From contig CAYVRT010000003.1 in assembly GCA_964453115.1 (NCBI GenBank), positions 62,001 through 126,000 on the forward strand: a stretch of DNA of 64,000 nucleotides, read 5' to 3'. This DNA is from JAIWNK01 sp964453115 (lineage in GTDB: Bacteria; Chloroflexota; Anaerolineae; Anaerolineales; Anaerolineaceae). A program made the translations under genes and the position numbers. Shown here in pieces: positions 1-8,970 of this stretch. The notes beneath the pieces are model-generated. The model saw nothing but the letters and a program-made list of their open reading frames with translations, was not told where the DNA came from and made no database searches. How positions within the stretch are numbered: the first letter of the stretch is position 1; each line of letters opens with the position of its first letter.

Positions 1-2093
1 GCATTGCCGAGGGGCGGCAGGGTGTCGGTGGTTTGGGCCAGGCGCCAGACCCCGTTTGCCACCCAGCCCGGTGCGCCATTCTCAAAATTGACCTGATAGG
101 GCAGGGAAACGGGCGCATCTGCTGGCAGGCTGCCGGCGGCGACGCTAAATTGCAGGCTGGATTGCGAAGTGCCGCCGCTGTTGCGCGCCTGCACCGTCAG
201 GGTGTAGCTGCCAGGCGGCAGGCTACCGAGCGACCAGTGATTGAGCTTGACCCAGCCGGGAGTGCTTTTGTTGACCGGCCCGCTCAAGCTGGCCTGGTAT
301 GCTACCGCCGAGCCGCGCCACCAGGCGGCGACCAACGAATCGGCTGATGTGGGCGATAGGTTGGTGCCATTGCGCGGCGAATCAATCACCGGCGCATCGG
401 GCGCTGTGCTGAGCGGCTGGACAATCAAGGCCGAAAGGCGGTCGTTCCCGCCCAGGCGGTCATCCTCAAAATTGGCATCATTGCTTTCAAAGGCTGCCGG
501 ACGCCCGGTGAAATTGCTGTTATCATAGGCCACGGCCCGAACCGCGCTGCCCACCTTGAGCGAGGCGGCGTTGTTGTTGCCCACCAGCCCCAAATTCGAG
601 GCGCTGTACCAGCCGGGGCCTGAACCATTGTTGGTTGTGGCATCGAACACCTGACAGGCACCTTGATAGCCTGGCTCAGCAAATAACGTCACCTCGTTCG
701 GGCCGGGGTCGCAGCTCGTCTGCACTTGCTGTGGACAGGCGAAATTCTTCGCCACCGAGCGCACCCCGGGCAGCCCCGGGGTAACATTGCCTTCCACATC
801 CCAGGCGCGCACGGCAAAATCCACCGGCCCGTTGGCAATGTTCAATGCACACAAATCCACGCTGGAAACAAACGTGACACTGGATTGCGCCGGATTGTAA
901 ACGATGGGTGCGACTGTTTGCCAGCTGCCTTGCCAGTTTGCCAGAATTTCAACCCGGGCAATGCCGACATTGTCTGTCGCCGTACCGCCCAGGGTCAAGG
1001 TTGGCTGCGTGATGGAAGAGCCATCTGCCGGGATGACCAGCCCGGCGGCAGGTGGGTTGGCGCCCACGTTGCCCGAGGTAAACCAATCGCCGCCTGCGTG
1101 ACAATCGGGGTACCAACCCGGCAGGGAAGAGGAAAGCTGCGTTTCCACACACATGCGCGGTCGGCCTCCATTGATATCCACATCCAGGAAGGTGATGTCT
1201 TGTGAGGTGCCAAACCATGAGCCAGGGGTTGTGTGAACATGAAAATGGAGGTGATGGCCAGTGCTTGCACCGGTATTATCTACATTGCCAATGAATTGCC
1301 CCTGCTGCACAATCACCCCGGCCTGCCGCAAAGCGGGCGGGATGGAGTTGTAGGCCAAATGCAAATATAGCTGATAGCTGATCGGGTTGGTGCTGGAATC
1401 TTCCAGCACCAGGTAATTGTTGCAGTTGTGATCGTTGTTCGGGCAGCTCCAGCTGACATACTTGACCAGGCCGCCCTTGGCGGCCAGGAGCGGGAACATG
1501 CTGCCATCGGCAAAGTCGAAGGAATAGAGGCAGGTTGGGCAATTGCCATAAATGTATTTATGCCCGATGCTTTGCGTCAGGCGGCGCGAGGTGCCATAGG
1601 CCCAGGGCAGGTAGTAGCCGCCAAAGGTTTGCACAACTGCCTGCGGAGGCGGTGCCGCAAAGGCCACCTGCTGATCGGCAGAAAGCAAGGTTTCTGGCAC
1701 ACTCTCGAGCTTGATATTCCAATCGCCATCCACCTGCATCGAAATCTTCCACGGTGCGTTGCCCGACTCGCGTTGCGCAATGGCCAACCCCGGTTCCGAT
1801 TCCAGCACCAGGCCGGTTTCGCGGTCCACCATTGCCAGCCACAAGACGGCCAGGTTGCCGCCCGGGTCGTAGATAACCCGGTCAATGCGCACCTCATAGA
1901 TAACAAAGCCCATCACTGCGTCCTGACGGGTAACAATGGCTTCCTTCAAAGCATCCTCGAGTGCGGCCTGCGGAGGGGGCGGGGTCAGCAGCAGCGCAGG
2001 CCCGGCAGCTGCTGGGCTGTGACAGCCGAACAAAGAACCAATCCATGCAAGCATAAGCAGGATGGCGGTCAGGCGCGGCCAAAAACGGGTCAT
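1..2093 (-). CDS. M23-peptidase-like lipoprotein with a beta/gamma-crystallin-like domain (C-terminus beyond window edge)
   Basis: The frame opens at ATG 2093 and runs without a stop off the left edge, so 697 residues are visible. The N-terminus is a lipoprotein signal ending in a lipobox LFGC (Cys24), so the mature protein should be anchored outside the membrane. Residues about 170-300 look like a LytM/M23 metallopeptidase: His178 and Asp193 (in the string YSFDF) could be the first zinc ligands, and GHHLHFHV at about 279-286 is the HxH motif. The spacing His178-Asp193 is longer than in classical HxxxD members, so activity is uncertain. An Ig-like segment follows (about 340-420). Residues about 465-557 contain two crystallin-type Greek-key strands, VTLFAEPGYQG and VRAVAYDNSNFTG, and a D/N-D-x-L-S style turn (GGNDRLSAL). 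More beta-rich sequence follows. Likely role is cell-wall hydrolysis or surface binding. It starts 10 nt after the holA stop, so it may be co-transcribed with holA. Confidence 0.75.
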   Translation of the reverse strand, partial: MTRFWPRLTAILLMLAWIGSLFGCHSPAAAGPALLLTPPPPQAALEDALKEAIVTRQDAVMGFVIYEVRIDRVIYDPGGNLAVLWLAMVDRETGLVLESEPGLAIAQRESGNAPWKISMQVDGDWNIKLESVPETLLSADQQVAFAAPPPQAVVQTFGGYYLPWAYGTSRRLTQSIGHKYIYGNCPTCLYSFDFADGSMFPLLAAKGGLVKYVSWSCPNNDHNCNNYLVLEDSSTNPISYQLYLHLAYNSIPPALRQAGVIVQQGQFIGNVDNTGASTGHHLHFHVHTTPGSWFGTSQDITFLDVDINGGRPRMCVETQLSSSLPGWYPDCHAGGDWFTSGNVGANPPAAGLVIPADGSSITQPTLTLGGTATDNVGIARVEILANWQGSWQTVAPIVYNPAQSSVTFVSSVDLCALNIANGPVDFAVRAWDVEGNVTPGLPGVRSVAKNFACPQQVQTSCDPGPNEVTLFAEPGYQGACQVFDATTNNGSGPGWYSASNLGLVGNNNAASLKVGSAVRAVAYDNSNFTGRPAAFESNDANFEDDRLGGNDRLSALIVQPLSTAPDAPVIDSPRNGTNLSPTSADSLVAAWWRGSAVAYQASLSGPVNKSTPGWVKLNHWSLGSLPPGSYTLTVQARNSGGTSQSSLQFSVAAGSLPADAPVSLPYQVNFENGAPGWVANGVWRLAQTTDTLPPLGN

Positions 2094-2103
2094 GTTTGCC
2101 TCC

Positions 2104-3114
2104 TCAGGCCAGACTGGCAACAAAGGTGTTCAGGGCAGTGACGGGGTCCAGATTGCTGTTCTTCATCTGCTCATCCAAATCGAGCAGGTGATGGTAAATC
2201 TCAACCAGGTCGGGCATGGAAAAACAGCGTGCCTGACGGGCGAGATTGTTGATGATTGCTCTGGGTGCAACTTTCATGCCAGCCAGTTCATCACCCAGGC
2301 GGTTTTCATCCAATTGCTCGCGCACTTGCAGCAACAACCGAAATTGCCTGACGATCATGCCGAATAGTTGAAAAGGCTCTTGCTCTTGCAGCAGCGCCTG
2401 CAACAAATGCAGGGCGCGGCGTGTGTCGCGCTGCCCCAGCGCATCTACCATGCCAAACACATCCGTCTCGCCGCCGAACGCCACCAGTTCTTGCACATCC
2501 TCGACCTCAATTGGCCGGGCATAATTGACAAAGGCCAGCAGCTTTTCCAGCTCGCGGCTGGCGCGTTCCGTATCCCCCCCGACCAGGCCGGCCAGTTCCT
2601 CTGCTGCCGGGCGGGCAATTTGGCCGCCGAGCTTTTTGGTCTGTTGCTGCACCCAGGCTGGCATCTCGCTGCCGGTTGGCAAACGGAAGGCGCGGTGCAT
2701 CACCCGTCCGCCTTGGGTTACCGCCCATTTCATCAGCCAATGCTCCTCGTTGTAGGTCTTCCAGCCCTTGCGGCTATCGCTCTCATCCGGCAGAAGCAAA
2801 ATCAGGGCGGTGCTGATGGGCAGGCTCTCGAGGAGGGCCAAAAAGCGCTGCCGGGCCGGTGCGCTGTTGAGGCGTGCCAATGGCCGCTCGACAATCACCA
2901 GCCGCCGCTCGCTCAAAAACGGCAAGGTGTGCAGGGCGGAACGCAGTTCCTCATCACTGTTGCTGCTGCCATCCAGGCGTTGTGTGTTCAGTTCTGCCAT
3001 GCCCGGGTCGCCCATGCGCGCCAGCAAATTGTTAACGAAGGCGCGCACCGCCAGGCTATCTTCGCCGTGCAGGAGATAGACAGTCGGTTTTTCGGCAGAT
3101 TCGGCATCCGGCAT
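2104..3114 (-). CDS. holA: DNA polymerase III subunit delta
   Basis: This 336-aa protein fits the clamp-loader delta subunit, which opens the beta sliding clamp during replication. It begins with the beta strand YLLHGEDSLAVR and has the HolA pattern of a helicase-like N-terminal domain (LPFLSERRLVIVERPL), a middle domain, and a C-terminal helical collar (ALLQEQEPFQLFGMIVRQFRLLLQ, read here in pieces) near residues 245-330. The frame is open further upstream, but ATG 3114 is chosen because the family alignment begins there and an AAGGAA ribosome-binding site lies 6 nt before it. Length matches the usual 330-340 aa. The next gene in the same direction is the M23-like lipoprotein. Confidence 0.9.
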   Translation of the reverse strand: MPDAESAEKPTVYLLHGEDSLAVRAFVNNLLARMGDPGMAELNTQRLDGSSNSDEELRSALHTLPFLSERRLVIVERPLARLNSAPARQRFLALLESLPISTALILLLPDESDSRKGWKTYNEEHWLMKWAVTQGGRVMHRAFRLPTGSEMPAWVQQQTKKLGGQIARPAAEELAGLVGGDTERASRELEKLLAFVNYARPIEVEDVQELVAFGGETDVFGMVDALGQRDTRRALHLLQALLQEQEPFQLFGMIVRQFRLLLQVREQLDENRLGDELAGMKVAPRAIINNLARQARCFSMPDLVEIYHHLLDLDEQMKNSNLDPVTALNTFVASLA

Positions 3115-3420
3115 GGCAAGTTCCTTGTCTATATTATGCCACAAAACCGCGTCGGAGGGTAGAACCTTCGGGGTTTGCCTACCCCCGGTTGGTGAGGGCT
3201 GCCTGTGCATGTCTTTGCGAGCGACTGCAATCGGTACGGGCGTCCCAAATGGCCCGCCCGGTGGCAGGGGAAGCCCGCCTTGCCAAAATCCACCCCTGAT
3301 GACCCTACGGCGGAAAATTCCTGCAAAAAGAATCGCCTTGCCGACACTTGTCAGAAACGCGACTTTACAGTAAAGTATAAGGGATTGCAATCCACCTGTG
3401 GGGTTGCTTTATTCTAGTAT
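3115..3420. other. Divergent intergenic region with hairpin and REP-like remnant
   Basis: This 306-bp gap separates holA from the divergently transcribed Agl23-like gene. It contains a stable hairpin at 3157-3184 (arms GGGTAG/CTACCC extended by AACC/GGTT), a short palindromic stretch at 3215-3230 (TTGC...GCAA) that resembles the GCGAGCG...GCAATC interspersed repeats of many bacteria, and a perfect 13-bp palindrome, CTTTACAGTAAAG, at 3363-3375 close to the + strand gene. No small gene was recognised. Confidence 0.6.
3363..3375. promoter_or_regulatory. 13-bp palindrome upstream of the Agl23-like gene
   Basis: The sequence CTTTACAGTAAAG is a perfect 6-1-6 inverted repeat, 46 nt before the start at 3421. 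Its position fits an operator, but no regulator can be assigned and no clear -35/-10 pair was found beside it. Confidence 0.35.
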
Positions 3421-6400
3421 ATGGACAAAGACCCAATGACTTTGCATACAGATGATCATGTTGCTCCCCAAACGTTGCCTGGAGATTCTACCTGGCTTGA
3501 CCGGCCATTGTTTAAGGAATTGCCCCGCCTGACGGTGGAGCGGTTGCTGGTGGCGTTGCTTTTGCTTGTGACGATCTTCAGCCGTTTCTACATCGTCGGT
3601 GAACGGGTGATGAGTCATGATGAGGTGAATCATGTTGTGCCGGCCTATGACCTGTATCAGGGGCGCGGCTATGCCCATGACCCGGTCACGCATGGCCCGA
3701 TGCAATTCCATCTCCTGGCGTTGTCCTATTTCCTGTTTGGCGATAACGATTTCACCTCCCGCATTCCGGCGGCGCTCTTCAGCATTGCAACGGTGGCCTG
3801 TGTGTTGTTCCTCTTCCGCCCCTATCTGGGACGGGTGGGGGCCTTGTTGGGTGGGCTGTTCTTCATGATTTCGCCCTATATGCTGTTTTATGGCCGTTAT
3901 ACGCGCAACGAGGCCTTTGTGGGGCTGTTTGGTGTGCTGACGATTTACGCTGTGCTGCATTATCTCGAGAAGGGGAAGCGCAGCAGCCTGTATTTGTTGA
4001 CGACGGTCACGGTGCTCCATTTTTGCACCAAGGAGACTTCGTTCATCTATACGGCGATTTTGATGATCTTTTTGCTTCTGCTGGTGGTGCGAGATTTGTT
4101 GGCCCTGGCGCGTAATTTGCCGGACGAGGTGCGTTCGCAGGTGATGAAAGCGCTCGGTTTGTTGCTTGCGGCATTGCTGCTGGTGGTGTTTGCGGTGGGG
4201 CTGGGTGCGGTGGATGCACGGGTGCGCAAGGAGGCGGCTGAGAATGCGACTCGCCTGTATGAAATTGGGGCGGTGGTTGCTGTTCTGGCGGGGGCGGTTT
4301 TGGGCGGCTTTGGCCTGGCAGGCCTCATCCGCACGCTGAGTTGGCGGGCGTTGGTGCATTTGCGCTCGTTCGAGATGCTGTTGCTGGTGACGACCCTGGT
4401 GCTGCCGCAGTTGACGGCTTTCCCGATCAAAATGCTTGGCTCGCTGCTTGGCACAAATTGGGACCCGCTCGATTACGGCCCAACGGGCCTGGTGCGCACG
4501 GCTATTTTCCTGGCGCTGCTGATGGCTGTTTCGGCGGTGATTGGCTATTTGTGGAATTTCCGCCTGTGGTTGAACAATGCAGCGGTCTTCTACTCTATTT
4601 TTGTTGTGCTTTACACCACGTTTTTCACGAATGGCAAGGGCTTCTTTACTGGCATTGTGGGGGCGTTGGGTTACTGGCTTTCGCAGCAAGGTGAATTTCG
4701 CGGCAGTCAGCCATGGTATTTTTATGCGCTGATTCAAATGCCATTCTATGAGTTTTTGGCGATTCTGGGGCTTATTTTGGCGGTCTATTATGCCTGGCGG
4801 CACAATCAATTTGCTACCATGCCGGGCGATTCGCCAGCACATGCCCCATTGGCAGAAGAACTGCCGCCCGCCCCCCTGTTGGAGGAACAGCCTACCTGGG
4901 CGGCGCCCTCCGCAGTGGAGCGTGACGGGGTTGAGACGGTCTATCAGCGGGCCATTGCGGCCTATCATCCGCAGCGTCAACCCATCCCAACCATGGCGTT
5001 GCTGCTTTTCTGGTCGGTGATGAGCCTGATTGCTTATAGTGTGGCGGGAGAGAAGATGCCCTGGTTGACGGTGCATATCACTTTGCCGGCGCTGTTGGCT
5101 GCTGGCTGGGGTGTTGGTTATCTGGTGGATACGACCAACTGGCGCAAATTGCTGGAGCGCAATGGGGTGGTTGTCGCGCTGGTGACGCCGGTCTTTTTGC
5201 TTTCGTTTGCCGGGGTTTTTGGCAGCCTGTTGGGTGATCAGCCGCCCTTTGCTGGAAACGAAATTACCCAATTGAATGCGACTTCCAATTTTCTGTTTGC
5301 GGCGTTGACGCTGGCCGCATCGAGCGGCGGGCTGGTGGCGTTGACGCGCTCCTGGAGCGGTAAGGAAATTCTGCGCACTGTAACGGTGTTTTTCTTTGCC
5401 ATCGTTGCTGTGCTGACGGCTCGGTCTGCTTTCCTGGCCTCCTACATTAACTATGATACGGCCAAGGAATATCTGGTCTATGCGCACGCGGCGCGCGGCC
5501 CCAAGGATGTCCTGGAGCAGGTGGAAGAAATTTCTCGCCGCACGACCGGCGGCAAGGATATTGTCGTTGCCTATGATAGCGCGGCACTTTATCCCTATTG
5601 GTGGTATTTCCGTGACTATCCCAACAAGGTCTGGTTTACCGATAAACCAACCCGCGATTTGCAAAATGCATCCGTGATCATTGTTGGCGAGACGAACATT
5701 GCCGGGGTGGAGCCGCTTGTGCGAGATGATTACGTCATGTTCCAGTATATGCGCCTGTGGTGGCCGAATCAGGATTATTTTAACCTGACCTGGGAGCGGC
5801 TGTGGCAGGACCTTTCTGAACCGCAGCGCCGGGCGGCCATTTTCGACATCTGGCTCAACCGCGACTATACCCGCTATGCCGCATTAACCGGCAGAACGAC
5901 CCTGACATTGGAAAACTGGGACCCGGCTGATCGGATGCGGATGTATGTGCGCAAAGACGTGGTGGCGCAGATTTGGGAATATGGTGTGCAGCCGGCGGCG
6001 CAGGCGGTGAGCGAGGATCCATATGCTGAACAATTGCTCAACCTGGCTCCCGATGTGGTGCTTGGGCAGCCGGGCGATGCGGTGCAACTGAACGCCCCGC
6101 GGGCGCTGGCTGTGGCGGCGGATGGCACGCTCTATGTGGCCGATTCGCGCAATCATCGCATTTTGCACCTGGATGCACAGGGGGCGGTGTTGCATCAGTG
6201 GGGCAGTTTTGCCGAAACAATGGCGGATGGCACGGCTCCGGCAGGGACTTTTAACGAGCCATGGGGGGTTGCGGTGGGGCAGGATGGGACGGTGTATGTG
6301 ACCGATACCTGGAATCACCGGGTGCAGCACTTTACTGCGACGGGTGAATTCATCAATTTGTGGGGGGGCTTTGGGGGGGCCGATTCGAGCAGCTCATTCT

Positions 6401-6927
6401 GGGGGCCGCGCGGCATTGCTGTTGACGAGGCCGGGCGGGTGCTGGTCAGCGATACGGGCAACAAGCGCATTGTGGTTTTCAGTCCGCAGGGTGATTTCAT
6501 TACACAGTTTGGCGAGCCGGGGATGAAACTCGGCGCGCTGGATGAACCGGTTGGCCTGACGGTTGCGCCTTCGGGGTTGGTGTTTGTTGCCGATACCTGG
6601 AATCACCGGGTGCAGACCTTCTCAGCTGGGGGCAATGGTCTCTACCTGCCGGTGATGGAATGGGCGGTGGATGCCTGGGATGGTCAATCGCTGGAGAACA
6701 AGCCGTTTGTGGCCCTGGGGCCGGATGGTACTGTCTTCCTGACCGACCCGGAGAATTACCGGGTGCTGCAATTCCAGGCCGATGGCAAATTCCTGCGCGG
6801 TTGGGGACAGTATAGCACCCTGCCCGATGGCTTTGGCCTGCCGAGCGGTGTGGCGGTGGATGGCGAGGGCCGGGTTTGGGTCAGTGATGCTGCCAATAAC
6901 CTGCTGCTGCGTTTTAGCCTGCCGTGA
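3421..6927 (+). CDS. Agl23-type (TIGR03663) membrane glycosyltransferase fused to NHL beta-propeller
   Basis: This 1168-aa protein has an N-terminal polytopic membrane domain like the ArnT/PMT-related TIGR03663 family, which is associated with lipid-linked oligosaccharide transfer. After the first transmembrane segment (about residues 38-60) comes the acidic loop motif VMSHDEVNHV, where Asp-Glu is the expected catalytic or metal-binding pair of GT-C enzymes. Many further hydrophobic segments follow to about residue 680. From about residue 875 to the end there are NHL repeats, with recurring patterns GLAVDGEG.VWVSD..N.R and VFVADTWNHRVQ, forming an extracytoplasmic propeller. No good ribosome-binding site precedes 3421. 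An in-frame ATG at 3436 is an alternative. The fusion suggests a glycosyl transfer enzyme with a built-in binding scaffold; the substrate is unknown. Confidence 0.8.
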   Translation: MDKDPMTLHTDDHVAPQTLPGDSTWLDRPLFKELPRLTVERLLVALLLLVTIFSRFYIVGERVMSHDEVNHVVPAYDLYQGRGYAHDPVTHGPMQFHLLALSYFLFGDNDFTSRIPAALFSIATVACVLFLFRPYLGRVGALLGGLFFMISPYMLFYGRYTRNEAFVGLFGVLTIYAVLHYLEKGKRSSLYLLTTVTVLHFCTKETSFIYTAILMIFLLLLVVRDLLALARNLPDEVRSQVMKALGLLLAALLLVVFAVGLGAVDARVRKEAAENATRLYEIGAVVAVLAGAVLGGFGLAGLIRTLSWRALVHLRSFEMLLLVTTLVLPQLTAFPIKMLGSLLGTNWDPLDYGPTGLVRTAIFLALLMAVSAVIGYLWNFRLWLNNAAVFYSIFVVLYTTFFTNGKGFFTGIVGALGYWLSQQGEFRGSQPWYFYALIQMPFYEFLAILGLILAVYYAWRHNQFATMPGDSPAHAPLAEELPPAPLLEEQPTWAAPSAVERDGVETVYQRAIAAYHPQRQPIPTMALLLFWSVMSLIAYSVAGEKMPWLTVHITLPALLAAGWGVGYLVDTTNWRKLLERNGVVVALVTPVFLLSFAGVFGSLLGDQPPFAGNEITQLNATSNFLFAALTLAASSGGLVALTRSWSGKEILRTVTVFFFAIVAVLTARSAFLASYINYDTAKEYLVYAHAARGPKDVLEQVEEISRRTTGGKDIVVAYDSAALYPYWWYFRDYPNKVWFTDKPTRDLQNASVIIVGETNIAGVEPLVRDDYVMFQYMRLWWPNQDYFNLTWERLWQDLSEPQRRAAIFDIWLNRDYTRYAALTGRTTLTLENWDPADRMRMYVRKDVVAQIWEYGVQPAAQAVSEDPYAEQLLNLAPDVVLGQPGDAVQLNAPRALAVAADGTLYVADSRNHRILHLDAQGAVLHQWGSFAETMADGTAPAGTFNEPWGVAVGQDGTVYVTDTWNHRVQHFTATGEFINLWGGFGGADSSSSFWGPRGIAVDEAGRVLVSDTGNKRIVVFSPQGDFITQFGEPGMKLGALDEPVGLTVAPSGLVFVADTWNHRVQTFSAGGNGLYLPVMEWAVDAWDGQSLENKPFVALGPDGTVFLTDPENYRVLQFQADGKFLRGWGQYSTLPDGFGLPSGVAVDGEGRVWVSDAANNLLLRFSLP

Positions 6928-6947
6928 AGTTTTTGCTGAAAAACAAG

Positions 6948-6977
6948 AGGCCGCCCATTTTGGGGCGGCCTTTTTTG
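6948..6977. terminator. Bidirectional intrinsic terminator
   Basis: A strong hairpin (AGGCCGCCC and GGGCGGCCT arms around a short ATTTTG loop) is followed on the + strand by TTTTTT and on the other strand by TCTTGTTTTT. It sits between two convergent genes and can stop transcription of both. Confidence 0.9.
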
Positions 6978-6998
6978 TTTTGGGAAGCGAGCTGAAGT

Positions 6999-7385
6999 TT
7001 AGCGGCGGCGCGAGCGCTTCTCGTCTTTGAAGAACAGCCCGAGGAAGAAGCTGACAAGGCTGACGATTAGCGCGCCAAAGAAAGCGCCCAGGAAGCCGTT
7101 CACCGTAAAGCCAACGCCAAATTGTGTGCCAATCCAACCGGCGAGGGCGAACAACCCGGCATTGATGATCAGCGTGCCAAGGCCCATGGTCAGCACCAGC
7201 AGCGGGCAGCTGACGACGATGAGGAGGGGTTTGATCAGGGCATTGACGACGCCGAAGATGAGCGCCAGCCAGATGAAATCCAGCCAGTGATCGGTTTGTG
7301 GGTAGAGATAGGAGCCGTTTAGCAGCGCAACGGCCACATAGAGCGCAACGGCATTAATGCCAAGGCGAATTAAAAAGTTTTTCAT
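6999..7385 (-). CDS. Phage holin family 4 (PF04020-like) small membrane protein
   Basis: This 128-aa protein has four predicted membrane segments (about residues 5-25, 36-58, 60-82 and 95-120) and ends with a basic tail EKRSRRR. The pattern NALIKPLLIVVSCPL...GLGTLIINAGLF is typical of the widespread bacterial family named after mycobacteriophage holin. These are chromosomal integral membrane proteins of unknown function, not proof of a prophage. The start at 7385 has an AGGAGT ribosome-binding site 4 nt upstream. No phage genes are nearby. Confidence 0.85.
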   Translation of the reverse strand: MKNFLIRLGINAVALYVAVALLNGSYLYPQTDHWLDFIWLALIFGVVNALIKPLLIVVSCPLLVLTMGLGTLIINAGLFALAGWIGTQFGVGFTVNGFLGAFFGALIVSLVSFFLGLFFKDEKRSRRR

Positions 7386-7432
7386 GCTGACTCCTTTTCT
7401 CTATCTACGCATAGGCGGGCAAAAGGTCGCGC

Positions 7433-8350
7433 TCAGAGGCTGGCTTCCATCCACAGCAGCGTGTGTTGAAGTGTCATGCCGCAGGCCAGCCAGGCTGCCT
7501 CGCCCCGTCCAGCGGGGTAATTGACAGCCAGCGGGCGCAGCGGCGCAAGGTTGTGGAGCAGGGCGAGCAGCGTTGGCACCTCATCGGGGCCGGGGGCGCA
7601 GGCCGGCCATAAGACATCGGCATGGCCCTGGGTTTCTTCGCAGGCCAGGCTGCCGAGCATCACCCCGGCGCGCCAGGCAATGCGCTGCCGGGCGGTTTGT
7701 CCGTTCAACCAGCGCAGCAGGCCATGCCACAGGTCGGGGGCAAGCTCTTCGGGCTGGAAAGGTAAATTCCAGCGCACCGCGGGCGGGTAGGTTTCTTCCA
7801 GCCAGAGGCGTTGACGCGGCCAATCGGCCGGGTGGCGTGGGCGGATGGTGATTTCGGCGTTGGGGGCCGGCAGGGGCAGAATGCGCTCGCAGCTCCAGCT
7901 GTCGCGGCGCACCCGTTCGACAAAGCCGAGCGATTGGTAAAGGTGAATGGCGGGCGGGTTATCCTGACGGACGTGCAGCCACAGGCTGGCATCGGCCTGC
8001 CGGGCTGTTTGCAATGCCGCCAGAGTCAGTTGACGGCCAATGCCGCGCTGTCGAAAATCGGGATGCACGGCCACATTGGCAAGCAGGTAGATGGGCTTAA
8101 ACTGATTGAGGTAGGGGATGAGGGAGGCATTGCCGACGATGCGTTCCTCTTCCACCCAGACAAAGCCGCGCCCGGCCGGTGTATGGATGGAGGTGAAGCC
8201 GCTGCGGGCTGCCTGGCGCAGCCGTCGCAGATAATTCCGCCCATCGGCATCCATTTGGTGGCTGAAGCACACTTCAATCAGGTCAGCGATGCTGTTCAAA
8301 TCGCTGCGCGGATCAATGCGGCGAAGATTGGAAGGCGCAAGAGAGGACAT
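7433..8350 (-). CDS. Double-domain GNAT N-acetyltransferase
   Basis: This 305-aa protein carries an N-terminal GNAT domain (about residues 10-150) with the acetyl-CoA binding motif QRGIGRQL and the following NPPAIHLYQSLGF, then a second, more diverged GNAT-like half. The acceptor is unknown. The frame is open to an ATG at 8374, but that ATG is part of a TATAAT -10 box (8371-8366). MSSLAPSNLRR at 8350 is therefore the better start, on a transcript with a leader of only about ten bases. It is transcribed divergently from the polysaccharide operon. Confidence 0.8.
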   Translation of the reverse strand: MSSLAPSNLRRIDPRSDLNSIADLIEVCFSHQMDADGRNYLRRLRQAARSGFTSIHTPAGRGFVWVEEERIVGNASLIPYLNQFKPIYLLANVAVHPDFRQRGIGRQLTLAALQTARQADASLWLHVRQDNPPAIHLYQSLGFVERVRRDSWSCERILPLPAPNAEITIRPRHPADWPRQRLWLEETYPPAVRWNLPFQPEELAPDLWHGLLRWLNGQTARQRIAWRAGVMLGSLACEETQGHADVLWPACAPGPDEVPTLLALLHNLAPLRPLAVNYPAGRGEAAWLACGMTLQHTLLWMEASL

Positions 8351-8365
8351 GGTCGTTTTCAAGTC

Positions 8366-8371
8366 ATTATA
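8366..8371 (-). promoter_or_regulatory. -10 box of the GNAT gene
   Basis: A perfect TATAAT on the minus strand lies 15 nt before ATG 8350. No convincing -35 was seen. The short distance to the start and the missing Shine-Dalgarno site suggest a nearly leaderless mRNA. Confidence 0.55.
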
Positions 8372-8409
8372 CACCGAAATGGCCGGCGGCTCGATGGGGT
8401 GGGCCGCCC

Positions 8410-8438
8410 TTGACCGATTGCGGCGGTGCGGTTATAAT
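8410..8438 (+). promoter_or_regulatory. Sigma70-type promoter of the polysaccharide operon
   Basis: TTGACC at 8410-8415 and TATAAT at 8433-8438 are separated by exactly 17 bp. The first gene starts at 8464, giving a leader of about 20 nt. This is the only clear promoter before the long run of overlapping genes that ends at 26009. Confidence 0.85.
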
Positions 8439-8463
8439 TCAGTCGTTGAATATTGGACGCCCT

Positions 8464-8970
8464 ATGACTCTCTCAAACGAAAATCACCGCGACCTGATTA
8501 TTCTAGAGCAAATTGAACACAACCCGGATGCCACACAGGCCTCATTGGCGGCACAAATTGGGGTGGCGATTGGCACAATCAACTGGCATCTCAAACGCCT
8601 GGTGGAGAAGGGGTATGTGAAAGTGCGGCGGGTGGAACGCCGCAAACTGCGCTATATCATTACGCCCGAAGGGCTGGCACTGCGGGCGCGCCTGACGCTG
8701 GACTATATTCAAACTTCGTTTTCGCTGTATCGTTTGGTGCGGCAGCGCACTTTGCTGCTGCTGACCGATGCCGATCAACGCGGGCTGAACCGCCTTTGCC
8801 TGGAGGGGGAAGGGGATGTGGCGGATGTGGCCCGTTTGACCTGTCTGGAGCAGGGGTTTGAACTGGTTGAGGATGGCGCACCGGTTTTGCTGGTGCGCGG
8901 GTTGAAGGTGTTTTGGAAGGATGGACAGCAAGACGACCCAAAGCACGATGATGGAAAGGAGATGCTGTGA
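8464..8970 (+). CDS. EPS-associated MarR-type winged-helix regulator
   Basis: This 168-aa protein has an N-terminal winged helix (residues about 8-75). The recognition part is ATQASLAAQIGVAIGTINWH and the wing is KGYVKVRRVERRKLRYIITPEG, the pattern of the EPS-associated MarR-like family (TIGR04176) that heads exopolysaccharide operons. The C-terminal part (about 90-168) has no obvious domain. ATG 8464 is preferred to the upstream open frame because it follows the promoter at 8410-8438 and begins at the family boundary. Its stop overlaps the next gene by 4 nt, so it probably regulates the operon from within. Confidence 0.85.
   Translation: MTLSNENHRDLIILEQIEHNPDATQASLAAQIGVAIGTINWHLKRLVEKGYVKVRRVERRKLRYIITPEGLALRARLTLDYIQTSFSLYRLVRQRTLLLLTDADQRGLNRLCLEGEGDVADVARLTCLEQGFELVEDGAPVLLVRGLKVFWKDGQQDDPKHDDGKEML

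Noticed and set aside
3409..5664. A 751-codon minus-strand open frame opposite the Agl23-like gene
   Set aside because: Antisense shadow of a membrane-protein gene; no domain and implausible composition.
6999..7385. Prophage marker based on the holin-like protein
   Set aside because: The family is named after a phage holin but is common in bacterial chromosomes, and no other phage gene is nearby.
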